In this document: positions 45,290 to 57,725 of the stretch, one piece after another
Position numbering within the stretch: the first letter of the stretch is position 1
Layout: each line of letters opens with the position of its first letter
Assembly (NCBI GenBank): GCA_027422505.1
Contig: JAPQWV010000328.1
Location: forward strand, 62,001 to 126,000
From: Craterostigma plantagineum
Lineage: Eukaryota > Streptophyta > Magnoliopsida > Lamiales > Linderniaceae
Direction of reading: 5' to 3'
DNA: 64,000 nucleotides
The notes under the pieces: model-generated
What the model was told of the DNA's origin: nothing
What the model saw: the letters and a program-made list of their open reading frames with translations, nothing else
Databases searched by the model: none
Position numbers and translations under genes: made by a program

Positions 45290-45625
45290 ACGCCTACAAG
45301 AGATTTTTGAGCAGAAACATATTGAGAGATTCCTGAGCCTCCATTTGCAATAGCTTTCTGCCATATTGAGCTTTAACTTGCGATAGCTTTGTCCAGGTGT
45401 AGCGAGAGAAGTCATCGACGATAACTAGCACGTACTTGCATCCATTGATACTCTGTGTCTGCATGGGCCCACAGAGGTCCATATGGATTAGTTCCAAAGG
45501 ACGAGAGGTGGACACAATATGCTTGACATGATGAGATGCTCGCTTCATTTTTCCTAATTGACAGGCCGAACATTGAAGCTCCTTTTGTGGCATTACAATT
45601 GGAAGACCGTGGACCAATTTTTGCT
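45290..45625 (-). pseudogene. Copia integrase N-terminal half, truncated
   Basis: CSACQLGKMKRASHHVKHIV and LELIHMDLCGPMQTQSINGC lead to YVLVIVDDFSRYTWTKL, which carries the first catalytic Asp. After this the match to integrase ends and the sequence becomes unrelated near 45290. Compared with the plus-strand relic, more of the zinc domain is readable here but none of the second half of the core. Confidence 0.8.
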
Positions 45626-46090
45626 TATAGAGACGTTAAAGAGCTTTCATATTCAGATGAGACATTCGTTGATGCCATAAGCTGATCCTCTGTATCACAG
45701 TCTGTGAAATGACGCATACAGCTGTTGAGGGCCACACGGATGTCAGGTTGATCGTGTAAAGATTGGATTTCCGAAGTCCGTAGAGGAGTTCTATGTCCTG
45801 ATTGTCCAAACTTCTGCATCGGTCAGCGTAAAAAACCACTTGAAATCCTTTGTCGCAGAATTGGCCTATGCCGAACAAGTTATGGCGGAGCCCTTCGACG
45901 TAAGAGACATCGTCAGATTTTTTAAAATAATATCCCCAAGTCCTAGAATGGGGGCTGAGTCATTGTTCCCGAATCTGACTTTGCCGTTTGATCGGTCTTT
46001 GTAGTTGCTCAGCAGCTCTCGATTTCCCGTCATGTGTGTGGAGCAACCAGAATCGAGATACCACACATGAAGGATCTGCATAGATAATTT
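45626..46090 (-). pseudogene. Copia protease and GAG-pre-integrase region
   Basis: VWYLDSGCSTHMTGNRELLS at about 46065 holds the protease DSG site, followed by VRFGNNDSAPILGLGDI. Then FGIGQFCDKGFQVVFYADRC and LWHQRMSHLNMKAL form the pre-integrase part. A frame change near 45880-45900 and another near 45640 break the frame. Confidence 0.8.
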
Positions 46091-48101
46091 AGAGAACTTT
46101 AGGTTCCCACTTAAGAATGGGTCCTCTCAGATTAGCAGATGTAGAATTTGGTTCAGATATGGTTCCTAAATTATTATTGAGGGAGTTTTAATAACCCAAG
46201 TTACTTTCAAAGAAGTGATTTTGGGTTTAGCCTCTTTGGTTGACTTGGCCTTCTTGGCGGTTGTCTTCCTAGGCGGAGATTTAGGAACCACTTGGGTTGA
46301 ACCTGGCAGAGAAGGATAATTTCAGCTCGTACAAATGCTTTTGTAGGCTTGGCCGAGGAAAAATCTTTTCTTCTGATAATCTCCTAAGGTGTTTGGGGGA
46401 TTCAATCTTTAAGGGATACCTTAGGTGAGAGCAAGAATGAACAGCGCCATATGCCTTCTTTATGGCGGGATCTTGTTTCCTACGGTTTATCCTAGATGTA
46501 TTTGTCTTAGAATGAGTATCCTTAATTTGTAAAGTATAGCCTATTTCGTAGTTGTTGCTTCTAAAGGTGATAGGCTGAAGTGAACAAGTAGAAGCAATTA
46601 TTTGAAAAGTAGAAATGGCCCTTTTATTTCTACGAGTGTCTTTTATTTGAACTGAAGGAGTAACATTCTTACAAACATCCAAATCTACTGGCTCCTTCTT
46701 TATCTTAACACTAGACACTCTCGCCTTCGTTTCTAGTGCTGCCCCTATGCTCCCTGTAAAGGTAGGTGAGATAGATTTAGACTTAGCACTTTTAACAGAA
46801 TTACCAATACATTTTTGATCTTTTGAAGGCGCTTTTTCTATTTTTACGGTTTTCACAAGAGCGTGAGAGGTATCTTGGGAAGATGAGGAAGTTTTGAGAT
46901 TTCTATCTCTTGTAAAAACTCTTTCTTTTCAGCTTCGAAGTTCTCTCGTTCTTTGTCTAATTTCGCCTGAGATTCCTCTATCTGTTTTATGATGGGTGGT
47001 TTGTAGAAAGAATTTCTATAATGAACGTCTTTGGCTTCCTCGTAGAATGTTTGAGGGTCAGGAGGTTGAACTAAGTCACAGGCAGGAGTTAGAGACGATT
47101 TTATATTTTTATCCTGTCATTTAGCTCTGTGTAGTCGAAGGAGATTTGAGCCCTTTTGTGGTTTTTCCCTTGGCGATTTCTAGATCATCTTGTTCTTTTG
47201 CTTCAGTAAATGCCCTGAGAGTGGTTATCCCTAACCCAATGTGCTTTATGTCATACATTTCTTTCTTCTTGAGCATGCATGGATTAGTAAACATATACCT
47301 TCTAAAGGATTATAGAAATCTAAATCCTTGGGCTGATTTAGAAATATAGTCTGTTCAGAGTGGCCCCTTCGCGTAAGAAGATCGTCTAATTTCTTAATTT
47401 TTGCATGACTTCTTACATTCCTCGCCTAAGAGAGCATAATTATTTTCTACCGTCAGTTTAGCGGTTTGACAGGAAGTTCTTTACTAAGTTCACCAATTTT
47501 GCATTCGATATTTCTAATTGAGCTTCCAAGTTAGTGATCTTAGTGGTAGCTTCGGTTAACCTACAATTGAGGGTGGCTTTCTCATTGAGGTTCCTAACCA
47601 ATCAATTGTAGTTGTTTGCTAGCCTATCTTCTAATTCTTTAATTTTTCATTATTGCCCCATTAGAGGTTGACTAGTCTCCCTAGAATGTAGGCTCTTCAA
47701 AAGTTCTTCTATTTTTGTACTAGAGCTTTTAAGTTATGATTCGAGACTAATAATCTTTACCTGAGACTTAGAAAGTTTGTCCTCTACTTCCTTTATACTT
47801 TTCTGCTCACGTTGCACGTTAGCGTTTTTTATGTAATACGATTCTAACATGGTCAATAATGTGGAAGGAGAGACTACCTCTTGTGATAAGGTGGATGCGT
47901 CGTCATCGTACGTCTGGCTTGAGGTTTCGACATCCAAAGTGTTGTCTAGGCGGGCCATGAGGGCTAAATTCTCCTATTCGGAATTGGACGTGTCTTCGAG
48001 CCAGTGGTCCTGCTCTGCCATGAGGGCTATTCCAGCTTCCTTCTGTTTTGAGAGTTGAAGCTTTCTGGAGTAGTAACTAGCATCTCTCTTCTTGGGAAGA
48101 G
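46091..48101 (-). pseudogene. Copia gag-to-protease spacer, Lys/Ser-rich
   Basis: The clearest open stretch is 46281-46856 (SKSISPTFTGSI, RRNKRAISTF, CSHLRYPLKIESPKHLRRLS), matching 1430-2068. Another open piece (47734-47958) looks like a coiled coil (SYYIKNANVQREQKSIKEVE). The long spacer between nucleocapsid and protease is broken by several stops. No enzymatic domain is visible. Confidence 0.6.
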
Positions 48102-48144
48102 TGCATTCTGTGGCAAAATGAACAGACTTGCCACAGCTGAAGCA
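48102..48144 (-). other. Gag zinc knuckle
   Basis: CFSCGKSVHFATEC is a CCHC-type nucleocapsid motif (CX2CX4HX4C). It lies in an open minus-strand frame (48291-47974) after a Ser/Lys-rich stretch. The motif binds RNA in gag proteins and confirms the order gag, then spacer, then protease. Confidence 0.8.
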
Positions 48145-48299
48145 CTTGTTGGACTCTTTGGTGTTCTTGATTTTGGAGCTCTCTGGTGTACGTTCTTTAT
48201 TCTTAGAGCTCGAGGTCCGAAGTCGGTTGGCCGAAGATGAGGACTTCTTTTTGAAGTACGTCTTGCTCATCAATGTTCCGATTAAAGCCAACTGCTTCC

Positions 48300-49133
48300 C
48301 ACTGCTTTTAAGCTTGGCTCGGCGTCTGACTCCGAATCTTCCTCTGACTCTGATGGGGAGGGAGGCCTAACGATCTTCTCTTTGCGAAGCTTTCTTCCAC
48401 GCTTCTCTGAGACAAGGGCAATGGTGTCTTCAATCTGCTTGCCCTTTTGCTCCTTCTGAATCTCGCAGATATCTTCCTTATGCTGGGCGAGATTATCAAG
48501 ACTGCATGGATATCCAACTCCTCCATATCTTTGTTTTGCCTGCGTTGAGTGAATATCTTTTTCCAGTCTGAGGGCAGGGAGGATAGAAATCTGATGTTGG
48601 TTTCCATGTTTGTCTTGGAGATTTCTATCTTCCTCATCTCATTAAGAAGGGTGAGGAACCTTTGATATATGTCATGTAGGCTCTCCTCCGGCTTTTCTTT
48701 GTAGGGTCATAAGCAGTGAGAATGTTTGCCTTTTTGGCTTTGATGCCCACTTCCGTCCTTTGCATCATTCTATGCAGTTCATCCCACATCGCCTTAGCCA
48801 TTGGGAGGCTGTCTATCTGTCTATAGATGTCATTGGGGATGCCCTGCATGAGTGTGATAATGGCTATCAGATCTGCCTTAGCACGGGCCCTTTCCTCGAT
48901 GGAATATTCCCTAGGCTCCTTCAACGCCTAGTAGCGGGAATTTGAGGAGTAACCGTGTCATCACCGGCTACATTGACCCAGAACTGCGCGGGCCCCTCTT
49001 CGAGTGACTTTAGCAGGTTTTCGACTTGATCTTTCAAGGCTATGAAATTTAGGAAGCGGCTTTTCCAGAATGTATATTCGCCGCGTTGCAAGATTGGCGA
49101 ACGGTTATCATTTCTTAGTGAGTATGCATCCAT
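48300..49133 (-). pseudogene. Copia gag, broken
   Basis: An ATG at 49133 begins MDAYSLRNDNRSPILQRGEY, followed by TFWKSRFLNFIALKDQVENL, the N-terminal gag pattern of plant copia. The frame changes near 48925, and KEPREYSIEERARAKADLIA, LMQGIPNDIYRQIDSL and MWDELHRMMQRTEVGIKAKK follow in the next open piece. Another change near 48640 leads to IRFLSSLPSDWKKIFTQRRQ. The zinc knuckle lies beyond at 48144. At least two frame breaks mean no full gag. Confidence 0.8.
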
Positions 49134-50199
49134 CTTTTCTTTCTTTGTGGTAGAGTTGATGAAGGTCTTCGTTAGTTTTGAAGAATGGATTTTGATGTAA
49201 TAAGTTTCACAAGTAGCAAATTAGTTAGTAGCGTTTGATGTTAAAAAAATGATCAAGAATTGTTTTTGATTCAATCGTTACCGTTTGATCAAAAATAATT
49301 TCGTTGATTATAACGTAATGTTACTGTTTTCACGTGTCTGGTACTGTATGCGAAAAGTTAATCGAGCGAGAAAAATTGGACTTAAGTCTTTCGGTCGATA
49401 AACTTTTTCAGTGTGTGAATTTACTTCGATCGTTAAGAAACAGTACAGTTAGAATGTTTCTCGCAAAGTCAAAATAAATTGTTTGACCGAAAAAGTTTTG
49501 CGATCCTAAAAGATTTTTCGCTTGGTCAAACTTGAGAGCCTGACCGAGAAAGTTTTTCGATTAACAAAAAATTTCACACGCAAAAGTCTATTAAAGATCA
49601 CTCGAAAAAAATCCTCGCTGAAATAACGCTCGTTAAACTTTTACACTCAAAGTCTTGAGCAGTAGCGACTTCTGTTTCTAATTCGTATCCTAATTGAGAA
49701 ATTTTTCGCACGTTGTTTTTCAATCGAGAATATATTTCGATCGGAGAACTTAGCAAGAAAATTGAAATTACGCAACAGTTACAGAATACAAATTTAACAC
49801 AGAATTCAAGCAATACTGAAAATTAATCGATGGAATTGCAGGTATATGCTCGAAATTAGCTACTAAACCCTTACGAACAGACGATTAAACATGTTTTGAA
49901 GCAAATGATATTCAATTTTGCAAAAATCAGAACACATTCAAACTGTTCTTCTCGCAAATAGTAACATCTCAGAATCAAAAATTCGGTCTAACTCCTGATT
50001 CCGATCGATACGTATCTATCGCAATTGATCTAAACTACTTATGCGAGCACATAAACATCAAATCAGATCAAATTAGCACAGAATTTAGGCTATCAAATCG
50101 AAATCAATTTTTGTGCGTAAACTGTTCTTCGCACGGAACGGTTCCAGAACAAATTTCGATCTAATTTCTAATAATTTCGACTCAGAACAGAACGAATCT
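49134..50199 (-). other. Copia 5' leader with CGAAAAA/TTTTTCG motif texture
   Basis: About 1.07 kb of non-coding sequence between the primer binding site and the gag ATG. Words such as TCGACCGAAAA and its complement-like versions TTTTTCGATT recur, as in the leader at 15400-17043. No ORF is supported. Confidence 0.6.
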
Positions 50200-50211
50200 G
50201 CTCTGATACCA
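50200..50211 (-). promoter_or_regulatory. Primer binding site, initiator Met tRNA type
   Basis: The minus strand reads TGGTATCAGAGC, a perfect match to the usual primer site. It lies two bases from the LTR end (ACGTAACA at 50214 on plus). Confidence 0.9.
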
Positions 50212-50213
50212 AT

Positions 50214-50466
50214 TGTTACGTCCTCAATTATCAACTCAAACAATCCTAGCCATGAATTCTAAGGTAATCGACAATAATGATAGAAATTGAATCTCGATCG
50301 AAAATCTTTCTTTGAAGAACACGCGAGAGAAACTGTTAGTGTGAGAAAGTTTTTACTGTTTCTCTCTCTAGAATTTAATTCAAAAGCCTTTTCGGATTGA
50401 TTCTCTAATTTTCTGTTTTCAGCTCAATTGTTTGTACAAGTATTTATACCAAAACAGCTTGGTATA
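50214..50466 (-). repeat. Copia 5' LTR, gene-proximal part
   Basis: On plus it starts TGTTACGTCCTC and runs to CAGCTTGGTATA, where the gypsy begins. The other part is 60323-60420. Together they give a 351-bp LTR matching 32395-32746. TATA-like sequence (GTATAAATACTTGTAC on minus) is at about 50435-50455. Confidence 0.85.
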
Positions 50467-53038
50467 TGTAATACCCGTAAATTTTAATACGGGATTTTTA
50501 TATAATCAATTATGTAATTTGTGAAGTAGGAATATTGATATGGAACTAAAGTTTTGAGGCGAAGACATAGATTTTGCTAGCTTTGAATTAATTCAAAATT
50601 TGACCAAAGAATTCAAGATAATTTATAATGCTAGGATATATTTAATTTGGGGCTAAAATTTGTTGGGTTATATTTCAAGCGAAAGCCCAAATCATAGGAA
50701 TAAATTAGGTAATGAGATTTCTTAAGGTTGAGGTAAAACTCGTCTACCAACGTGTCCCATCATTTAGACTTTCTAAGATTTCATGCTTATCCAACATATA
50801 CCTTATAACAAAGAGGATTAATAGAAGAAAACCCTCATTCCCATATACGAACATAATAGCAGAATGTATCTTAGCAAGGGTAAGAAGATTTCGCCATATT
50901 GAGGGAGCTAATTTTCAAGAAAAGGTATATGAAGTAGTTAACGTGTTTAGTACAATTAATCTATGTTCGATTCATTTTTTTTGTAGTTTATATATTATAT
51001 ATGTATATATCCTCACATGATATATAGATGAGATTTAAGGGATACCAAATACGTTAGGTAACGCTAACATAAAATCTATATAGAGTCTATGAAGCTCTTG
51101 GCATTAGAATCATGTTTACCTAGGGATATTCTGATATTGTAAGTTAATAGGAGATTTTCGATGGAACAATGAAAAGAAATGTCGAGAGGAACAATGGAAA
51201 GAATTCGATATGTGAAAGAGGGAAAAATCTCGAGATGCATAAGTTAATTCGACAAAAGTAAAGCTTTCGACATTTATAATATCTCGAAACGTATATAGTC
51301 TTGTAAGAATAGTTTCGACATTTAACTAGGTCTCGACATCCTCAGTCTTATTTCGACGTTCTCAATGTTGTTTCGACATTTAACCAAGCTCGACATTTTG
51401 TAAAGATTTCGACATATAAAACTCTCGACATTCTACATAAAACATTTCGACATTTAGTAGATCTTAAGAAGTAATAGGTATCGAGATGTTTCAATAGTAA
51501 TTGATCTCGACATTTTACCATGGTTTCGACTTCTTTCAAGAAATGATATTTCGACATTAGATTAGATACTTAGTAAGAATTCGATTAACTTATATCTAGG
51601 TCTCGATATTTAACTCGACATTTGTTATATAAAACGATTTCGATATGTCGACACCATATAATGAAAGTCGATACAAGAACTCGATATTTTATTAGATGTC
51701 TCGACATTTATAGTTAGAGGGTCTCAACATTTTACAAGCCTTCGACATTTTCAATGACTAGATTTCGATATTTACCTTTCTTGATAAGTAAAAGTTTCGA
51801 CATTTAATAAATTTCGGTATTTTAGGATTTTACTATTTCTAGGGTTTTCAATATTTTAGGTTGATTTATTTTTAGGAATATTATTATTTTTAGGTTTTCA
51901 TAAATTTTAGGGTTTTCTATAATTAGGGTTTAGGAACTTGAAGACTTATGTAGTTTAGTAAATATACTAATATGGTAATATTTATGTATTCAGAGGATCG
52001 ACTTATAGGGATTCCATCAGACCGCTTATTTAGCAATAGCGGGAGGACAGGTAGGTGAATTATTTATCTACAATGCGTAAACACCTATGTGATATTTACG
52101 TGCTTCTATGTGATTAAAGGAATTACGTGTTTTACGTGTTTTACGTGTTTTACGTATGTCTCACGTGAAAATATGTTTTTAAGTTATCACGTTTATATGC
52201 ATGACATATGCATATCATATCATTGGGGTGAGATATTTACACCGTATTGAGACGGTTGATTTGAAATATTGTCGAGCGGGGTAGAATGAGATGTTTGTGA
52301 TTTTTATTGTTGACTCGTTGAGGAGTCGAGGTTGGTACTCGTATGACACCTGACGGCAGACAGGCGTGATCGATCTGTCTACTCGGGCGTGAACGTCCCG
52401 AGGTGCAAAACTGTCGTGATTTTATTTTTAGCGGAGGGAGCGACCTGACAGGGCAGTTGCGTGATCGTCAAAACGCTGTCGGCGTAGGCTACCGCTTACG
52501 GAAGAGCGGCCTAGCAGGGCAGTTGCGTGATCGTCAAAACGCTGCTAGTGTAAGCTTCCGTATATTATTGTTATGGGCGCGCGAGGTGTCGAGTCTGACC
52601 TAGGGCCCTGTGTTGTGTGTTTGATAGGATTGTGGGAAAAGAAAGAGTGAACAGTGCATGTGAGATATTGGGATCGGGAATGAGCTTTCACGTGCATACA
52701 TGCATTTTTATTCACCTACTGGGCAAATCGCTCAGTGTTTACGTGTTGTAGGTACTGAGTCTGACGCCGACGCGCGTCAAGACTGAGGCGGCTGGTGGCG
52801 GTGCTCCACGGACTTTTGAGGGCGGGGCGGTACATGGATGAAGACCTGTGGAGCGATAATAGAGTTTTTGTTCTTTTGATATTTTTGGGGCTACGCCCGT
52901 TGTACAGATACTATGTAAACTAGTATTTTATTGTATTATATTATCTTTTAGGAAAAAGTTTTTAATTGACGGGCCTTCCGCGGCTTACGTTGCGGAAGTC
53001 CGCCACTAATCCTAGTTAGAAAAATGAGGGTCGCCACA
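50467..53038 (+). repeat. Tekay-like 5' LTR
   Basis: It starts TGTAATACCCGTAAATTT and ends GAGGGTCGCCACA. It contains a field of TCGACAT motifs (about 51240-51800) and a GTGTTTTAC triplet (about 52127-52155). A near-duplicate pair sharing CAGTTGCGTGATCGTCAAAA lies at about 52453 and 52520. Small open frames inside (for example 50712-51020 and 52403-52603) are duplicated in the other LTR and have no recognisable motif. Confidence 0.95.
51240..51830. repeat. TCGACAT motif field in the Tekay-like LTR
   Basis: I count about fourteen exact TCGACAT words, mostly inside TTTCGACATTTA or TCTCGACATTT, plus many one-base variants (TCGATAT, TCGAGAT) in under 600 bp. Spacing is irregular. The 3' LTR carries the same field at about 58505-59100. 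Confidence 0.85.
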
Positions 53039-53040
53039 GG

Positions 53041-53051
53041 TGGTATCAGAG
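53041..53051 (+). promoter_or_regulatory. Primer binding site of the gypsy element
   Basis: TGGTATCAGAG, two bases after the LTR, fits initiator Met tRNA. The twelfth base is A instead of the usual C. Confidence 0.85.
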
Positions 53052-53199
53052 AGTAGGCTCTAGATTCTGAAGACTGTCCATGTACTGTCGCTCAAAAGCC
53101 TGGAGAACCAGCCTGGCCTGTAAGTTAAATGCTTGACTATGTGATTATGTGTTATCTGATATGTGTTTTATTTGAATTATTATAGAAAATAGTTGAAAA

Positions 53200-54370
53200 A
53201 TGCCAAGAACCCGTAGTGAACATGTGGCTGAATCCAGCCGTAGGGCTGAACCGGATTCCCCTCCAAATGAAAGGGACTCCACTATTCTACGACTGACCGA
53301 TTTTCTTCAACGTCAGTCGGAACATATCAATCGCCAGTCGAGTCAAATCGACGAGCTACTCCATCATCATAGCTCGTCTGAACATCGTCCTTCCCCACAG
53401 CCAGCGCGTGTAGAAATTATAGGGGAACGGTTTCGGAAAATGGATCCCCCAACCTTTGCTGATGCTACGGACCCAGCAGTGGCGGAAGATTGGCTGCGTA
53501 CTATAGAAGATATGTTCATATATAGTCGTGTGCCTGAGAATGAAAAGGTCTTGTGCGCCGTTTCCATGCTCAGAGGAAACGCCCGATTCTGGTGGGATAC
53601 CGTTAAAGTCCTAGAAGATCCGACGAATATGTCGTGGGAACGATTTAGAGAATGTTCCACGGCAAATATTTTACTGCCCATGAACAGGAACGACGGATGC
53701 TAGAATTTATGAATCTCAGGCAAGGACGAATGCCTGTAACTCAATACATCCGTCGATTCGAGGAGTTGTCCCGTTTCGCTCCTCACATGGTGGCAACAAA
53801 TCTACTCAAGGTGACGAGGTTCATTACGGGCCTCAAGCCTGAGCTTTATCGCGACTTAAGTATCTCGGGGGCCAGACAGATGGAATTTACCCAAGTAGCA
53901 GAAAGGGCCATGATAGCTGAGCAAGCTGAGGCTCAGATTTCCGAAGCTCAGGAGGCGAAGAAGAGGAGGGAGAGTCAGCAAGGACCTGGAAGTGACCGCA
54001 AGCGCCAATTTTTCAACAAAGGTCAAGGTAGCCAAGGAAATCGCCAGGGCCAACAGAACTGGCGCCCGACGCTGAATCAGGGACCCGTAAATATTCAGAG
54101 CAGACCTCCAAACCCAGCACCCCAATGCAAACAGTGTGGCCGTTACCACTTCGGCGCCTGTTATCAACCCAGACCCAACCCAAATCCACAGTGTTTCAGA
54201 TGCGGAAGAATGGGGCACTATGCAAGGAACTGTAACACGAACATGCCCCAGAACCCGACCCGAACACCAGTTCGACCTCCACCGGTTCCTGCACGGGTTT
54301 TCACGCTTACCAATGAGGAGGCCGAGGCGAACCCTTCTGTTGTGATGGGTACGTTAACTATCTATAACGT
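53200..54370 (+). pseudogene. Gypsy gag with one frameshift and CCHC motifs
   Basis: The ATG at 53200 (MPRTRSEHVAESSRRAEPDS) opens the frame. The capsid part shows FRKMDPPTFADATDP, AEDWLRTIEDMFIYSRVPEN and ARFWWDTVKV. A one-base loss at about 53652 shifts the frame, and gag continues in the frame of 53652-55235 ([36 protein letters not shown]). Two cysteine motifs at about 54126-54236 ([12 protein letters not shown] and [14 protein letters not shown]) form the nucleocapsid. Apart from the shift the protein looks sound. The lost base lies in a short A run, so a sequencing error is possible. Confidence 0.85.
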
Positions 54371-57300
54371 GCCCACTTCGGTGCTAATTGACTCTGGAGC
54401 CACACATTCATTTGCGTCGGCTAAATATGTGACGAAGGTAGGAATATCTCCTACCTCATCTGAATGCAACTATGTAGTTACTCTACCACACGGGGATCCG
54501 ACGCATACCAACCAGGTACTGAAAGGATGCGTCGTAGTTATTGAGGGTAGGAACTTGAGTGCCGACCTGATTGTAATCCCGATGAACGACTATGATGTCA
54601 TCTTCGGAATGGATTGGCTTTCAAGATATGGAGCCATCATAGATTGCAACAAGAAGGTCGTTAAATTTCAACTGCCCGAAGAAGAAGCATTCACTTCTTC
54701 GGGTAAATCAGATAAGAATAGTATTCCAAGAATATCGGCTCTAAAGGCTAAACGACTCTTGAGGTCAGGTTGTGAGTCTTATCTCATATATGCAGTGAAG
54801 GCGGAGGATTTACCTCAGCCGGAACTAAAAGATGTACCTGTAGTTAACGAATACTCTGATGTATTTCCCGACGATCTCCCGGGGTTACCCCCTGATCGAG
54901 AAATACAGTTCAAGATAGATCTGATGCCAGGATCAGCCCCAATTTCTAAAGCCCCTTACCGTTTAGCACCGAACGAGTTAAAAGAATTGAAGGAACTGCT
55001 GGAAGACTTACTATCTAAGGGGTTTATCCAGCCGAGTTTTTTGCCGTGGGGCGCACCTGTTCTTTTTGTACGAAAGAAGGATGGGTCGATGCGACTCTGC
55101 ATTGATTACAGGGAGTTGAATAAGATCACGATAAAAAATAAATACCCTTTGCCAGGATCGATGATCTGTTCGATTAATTGCAAGGAGCTTCGGTATTCTC
55201 GAAAATCGACCTCCGTTCGGGATACCATCAGTTAAAGATCAGGGAGGCAGACGTTCCGAAAACTGCGTTCAGTACGAGGTACGGCCATTACGAGTTTCTG
55301 GTCATGCCTTTTGGGCTGACAAACGCCCCAGCTGCTTTTATGGACTTGATGAATCGAGTTTTCAAAGACTACCTCGATCGGTTCGTTATCGTCTTTATTG
55401 ACGATAATTTGATCTATTCTAAAACAAGAGATGAACACGAAAGCCATCTACGAACCGTCTTAGGAATCCTGCGAGAGAAACAGCTCTACGCCAAATTCAA
55501 GAAATGCGAATTTTGGCTTGAGCAAGTAGCCTTCTTGGGACACGTGATTTCTGGAAATGGAATCTCTGTGGAACCGAGTAAGATCGAAGCTGTAAATAAC
55601 TGGCCACGACCTACTACGCCTATCGAAGTCCGTAGTTTTCTGGGACTTGCGGGATATTACCGTAAGTTTATAGCAGACTTCTCCAGTATTGCTTCTACGC
55701 TGACAAATCTGACGAGAAAGAACGTTCCATTCAAGTGGAGCGAAGCATGCGAACAGAGTTTTCAAGAATTAAAGAAACGTCTTACCTCTGCCCCAATATT
55801 GACAATACCATCAGGGACCGGAAGATTTGCAGTATACAGCGATGCTTCAAAGAATGGCTTGGGTTGCATGCTGATGCAGAACGGAAAGGTGATTGCCTAT
55901 GCCTCAAGGCGATTAAAGGAATATGAGAAGAACTATCCGACCCATGACCTCAAATTAGCAGCGGTGGTCTTCGCTCTGAAGATCTGGAGACATTATCTCT
56001 ACGGACAGAAATGTGAGATCTTCACAGACCATAAGAGTTTGAAGTATTTCTTCACTCAGAAGGAACTGAATATGCGACAACGAAGATGGCTGGAGCTCGT
56101 CAAGGACTACGACTGCGTTATTAGCTATCACCCAGGCAAGGCAAACGTAGTCGCAGATGCGCTAAGTCGAAAAGCGGTGAATGCAGAGTTACATCAGCTT
56201 AGAATAGAAGTAGTTAATTTGGGCGAAGTTGAGGCAAGACTAGCAGTGCTAACTCTCCAACCCACGCTGCTAGAACAGATCAAGAAGACGCAAGAAGAAG
56301 ACGAACTCTACCTAAAAATGAAGGAGGCACTACCCGAAGATTTTAACATCCGAGAGGATGGAGCTTTGCTATACAAGAATCGTCTTTATATACCTAACAA
56401 TGAGGAGTTGCGACAAACGATAATGAAGGAAGCACACACGACCACATATTCGGTACACCCAGGAGCCACGAAAATGTATCAAGATCTGCGAATAACCTAC
56501 TGGTGGCCAGGAATGAAGAAAGATATCGCTGCATTTGTGAACCGATGTATGACTTGCCAACTGATCAAAGCCGAGCACCAACGACCCGCTGGAACGCTAC
56601 AGCCTCTACCCATTCCAGAATGGAAGTGGGATCATATTACAATGGATTTCGTCGTTGGTTTATCCAAAACGACGAAAGGCCACGATGCTATCTGGGTGAT
56701 TGTAGATCGCCTAACTAAATCGGCTCATTTCTTCAATCAGTTCCACTTTTTCCATGGAACGCTACGCTGAATTATATATTCAGGAAATTATCCGCCTTCA
56801 TGGAATTCCAATTTCTATAGTCTCGGATCGAGATTCGAGATTTTTGTCGAACTTTTGGCAGAGCCTGCAGAAAGCAATGGGTACCAAGCTCTCGTTCAGT
56901 ACTGCTTACCATCCCCAGACCGATGGGCAGTCTGAACGAACGATTCAGACTCTCGAGGATATGCTACGGGCATGTGTGCTCGATTTCAAAGGAAACTGGA
57001 GTAAGTATTTGCCGCTCATAGAATTTTCATACAACAACAGTTTTCACGCTACAATTGGGATGGCGCCATACGAGGCGTTATATGGGCGCAAGTGCCGATC
57101 CCCAGTCCATTGGGACGAAATCGGTGAACGAACACTGTTAGGACCCGATATGATCCGAGAAATGACAGAAGCTGTCACAAAAATTCGAGAAAGGATGCGA
57201 ACCGCACAGAGTCGTCAGAAGAGCTACGCAGATCATCGACGACGACCATTGGAATTTGTAGAAGATGACCAAGTGTTCCTAAAAATCTCCCCGATGAAGT

Positions 57301-57692
57301 GAGTAAAACGCTTCAGACGAAAGGGCAAGCTGAGCCCCAGATACATAGGCCCGTTTAGAATTATCAGACGAGTTGGCGAAGTCGCATACCAACTAGAGTT
57401 ACCGGCCTCACTATCGCAAGTTCACGACGTATTTCACGTATCGACATTACGAAAATACGTCGCGGACCCGAGCCATGTTATCCAAAATGAGCTTCTTTAT
57501 CAACAACTCAATCCTGACTTGAGTTACGAAGAGAAGCCTGTAGAGATTTTGATGTACGAGATAAAGCAACTTCGGAATAAGATTATTCCGTTAGTTAAGG
57601 TTTTGTGGCGGAATCAATCAGTTGAGGAAGCCACGTGGGAGCGTGAGGATGATATGAGAGTTCGTTATCCCGAATTATTCCAGTCGGCGTAA
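54371..57692 (+). pseudogene. Gypsy pol: protease, RT, RNase H, integrase, chromodomain; frames broken
   Basis: The protease shows [16 protein letters not shown] (about 54385). The reverse transcriptase shows [20 protein letters not shown] and [13 protein letters not shown] (about 55385-55420). RNase H starts at [11 protein letters not shown]; its [10 protein letters not shown] has Lys (codon 55952-55954) where a catalytic Glu is usual. Integrase carries [23 protein letters not shown], and the Asp and Glu of its core. The end is a chromodomain (LRNKIIPLVKVLW, WEREDDMRVRYPELF) with stop TAA at 57690-57692. Breaks are a one-base shift plus a TAA near 55155-55173, a shift near 56735-56755, and a TGA at 57300-57302. 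Homologous sequence with this last codon intact is present at 250-1019. Confidence 0.9.
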
Positions 57693-57713
57693 TTTCGGGG
57701 ACGAAATTTCTTT

Positions 57714-57725
57714 AAGGGGGGAGGA
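57714..57725 (+). promoter_or_regulatory. Polypurine tract of the gypsy element
   Basis: AAGGGGGGAGGA directly precedes the 3' LTR start TGTAATACCC. Confidence 0.9.

Noticed and set aside
50712..51020. A 102-residue open frame, repeated almost identically at 57971-58285
   Set aside because: Both copies lie at the same place inside the two LTRs of one element. The duplication follows from LTR identity, and the protein shows no recognisable motif.
52403..52603. Small open frame with an internal repeat (QLRDRQNA twice), also at 59683-59883
   Set aside because: It is LTR sequence with a nucleotide-level duplication, not a conserved coding unit.
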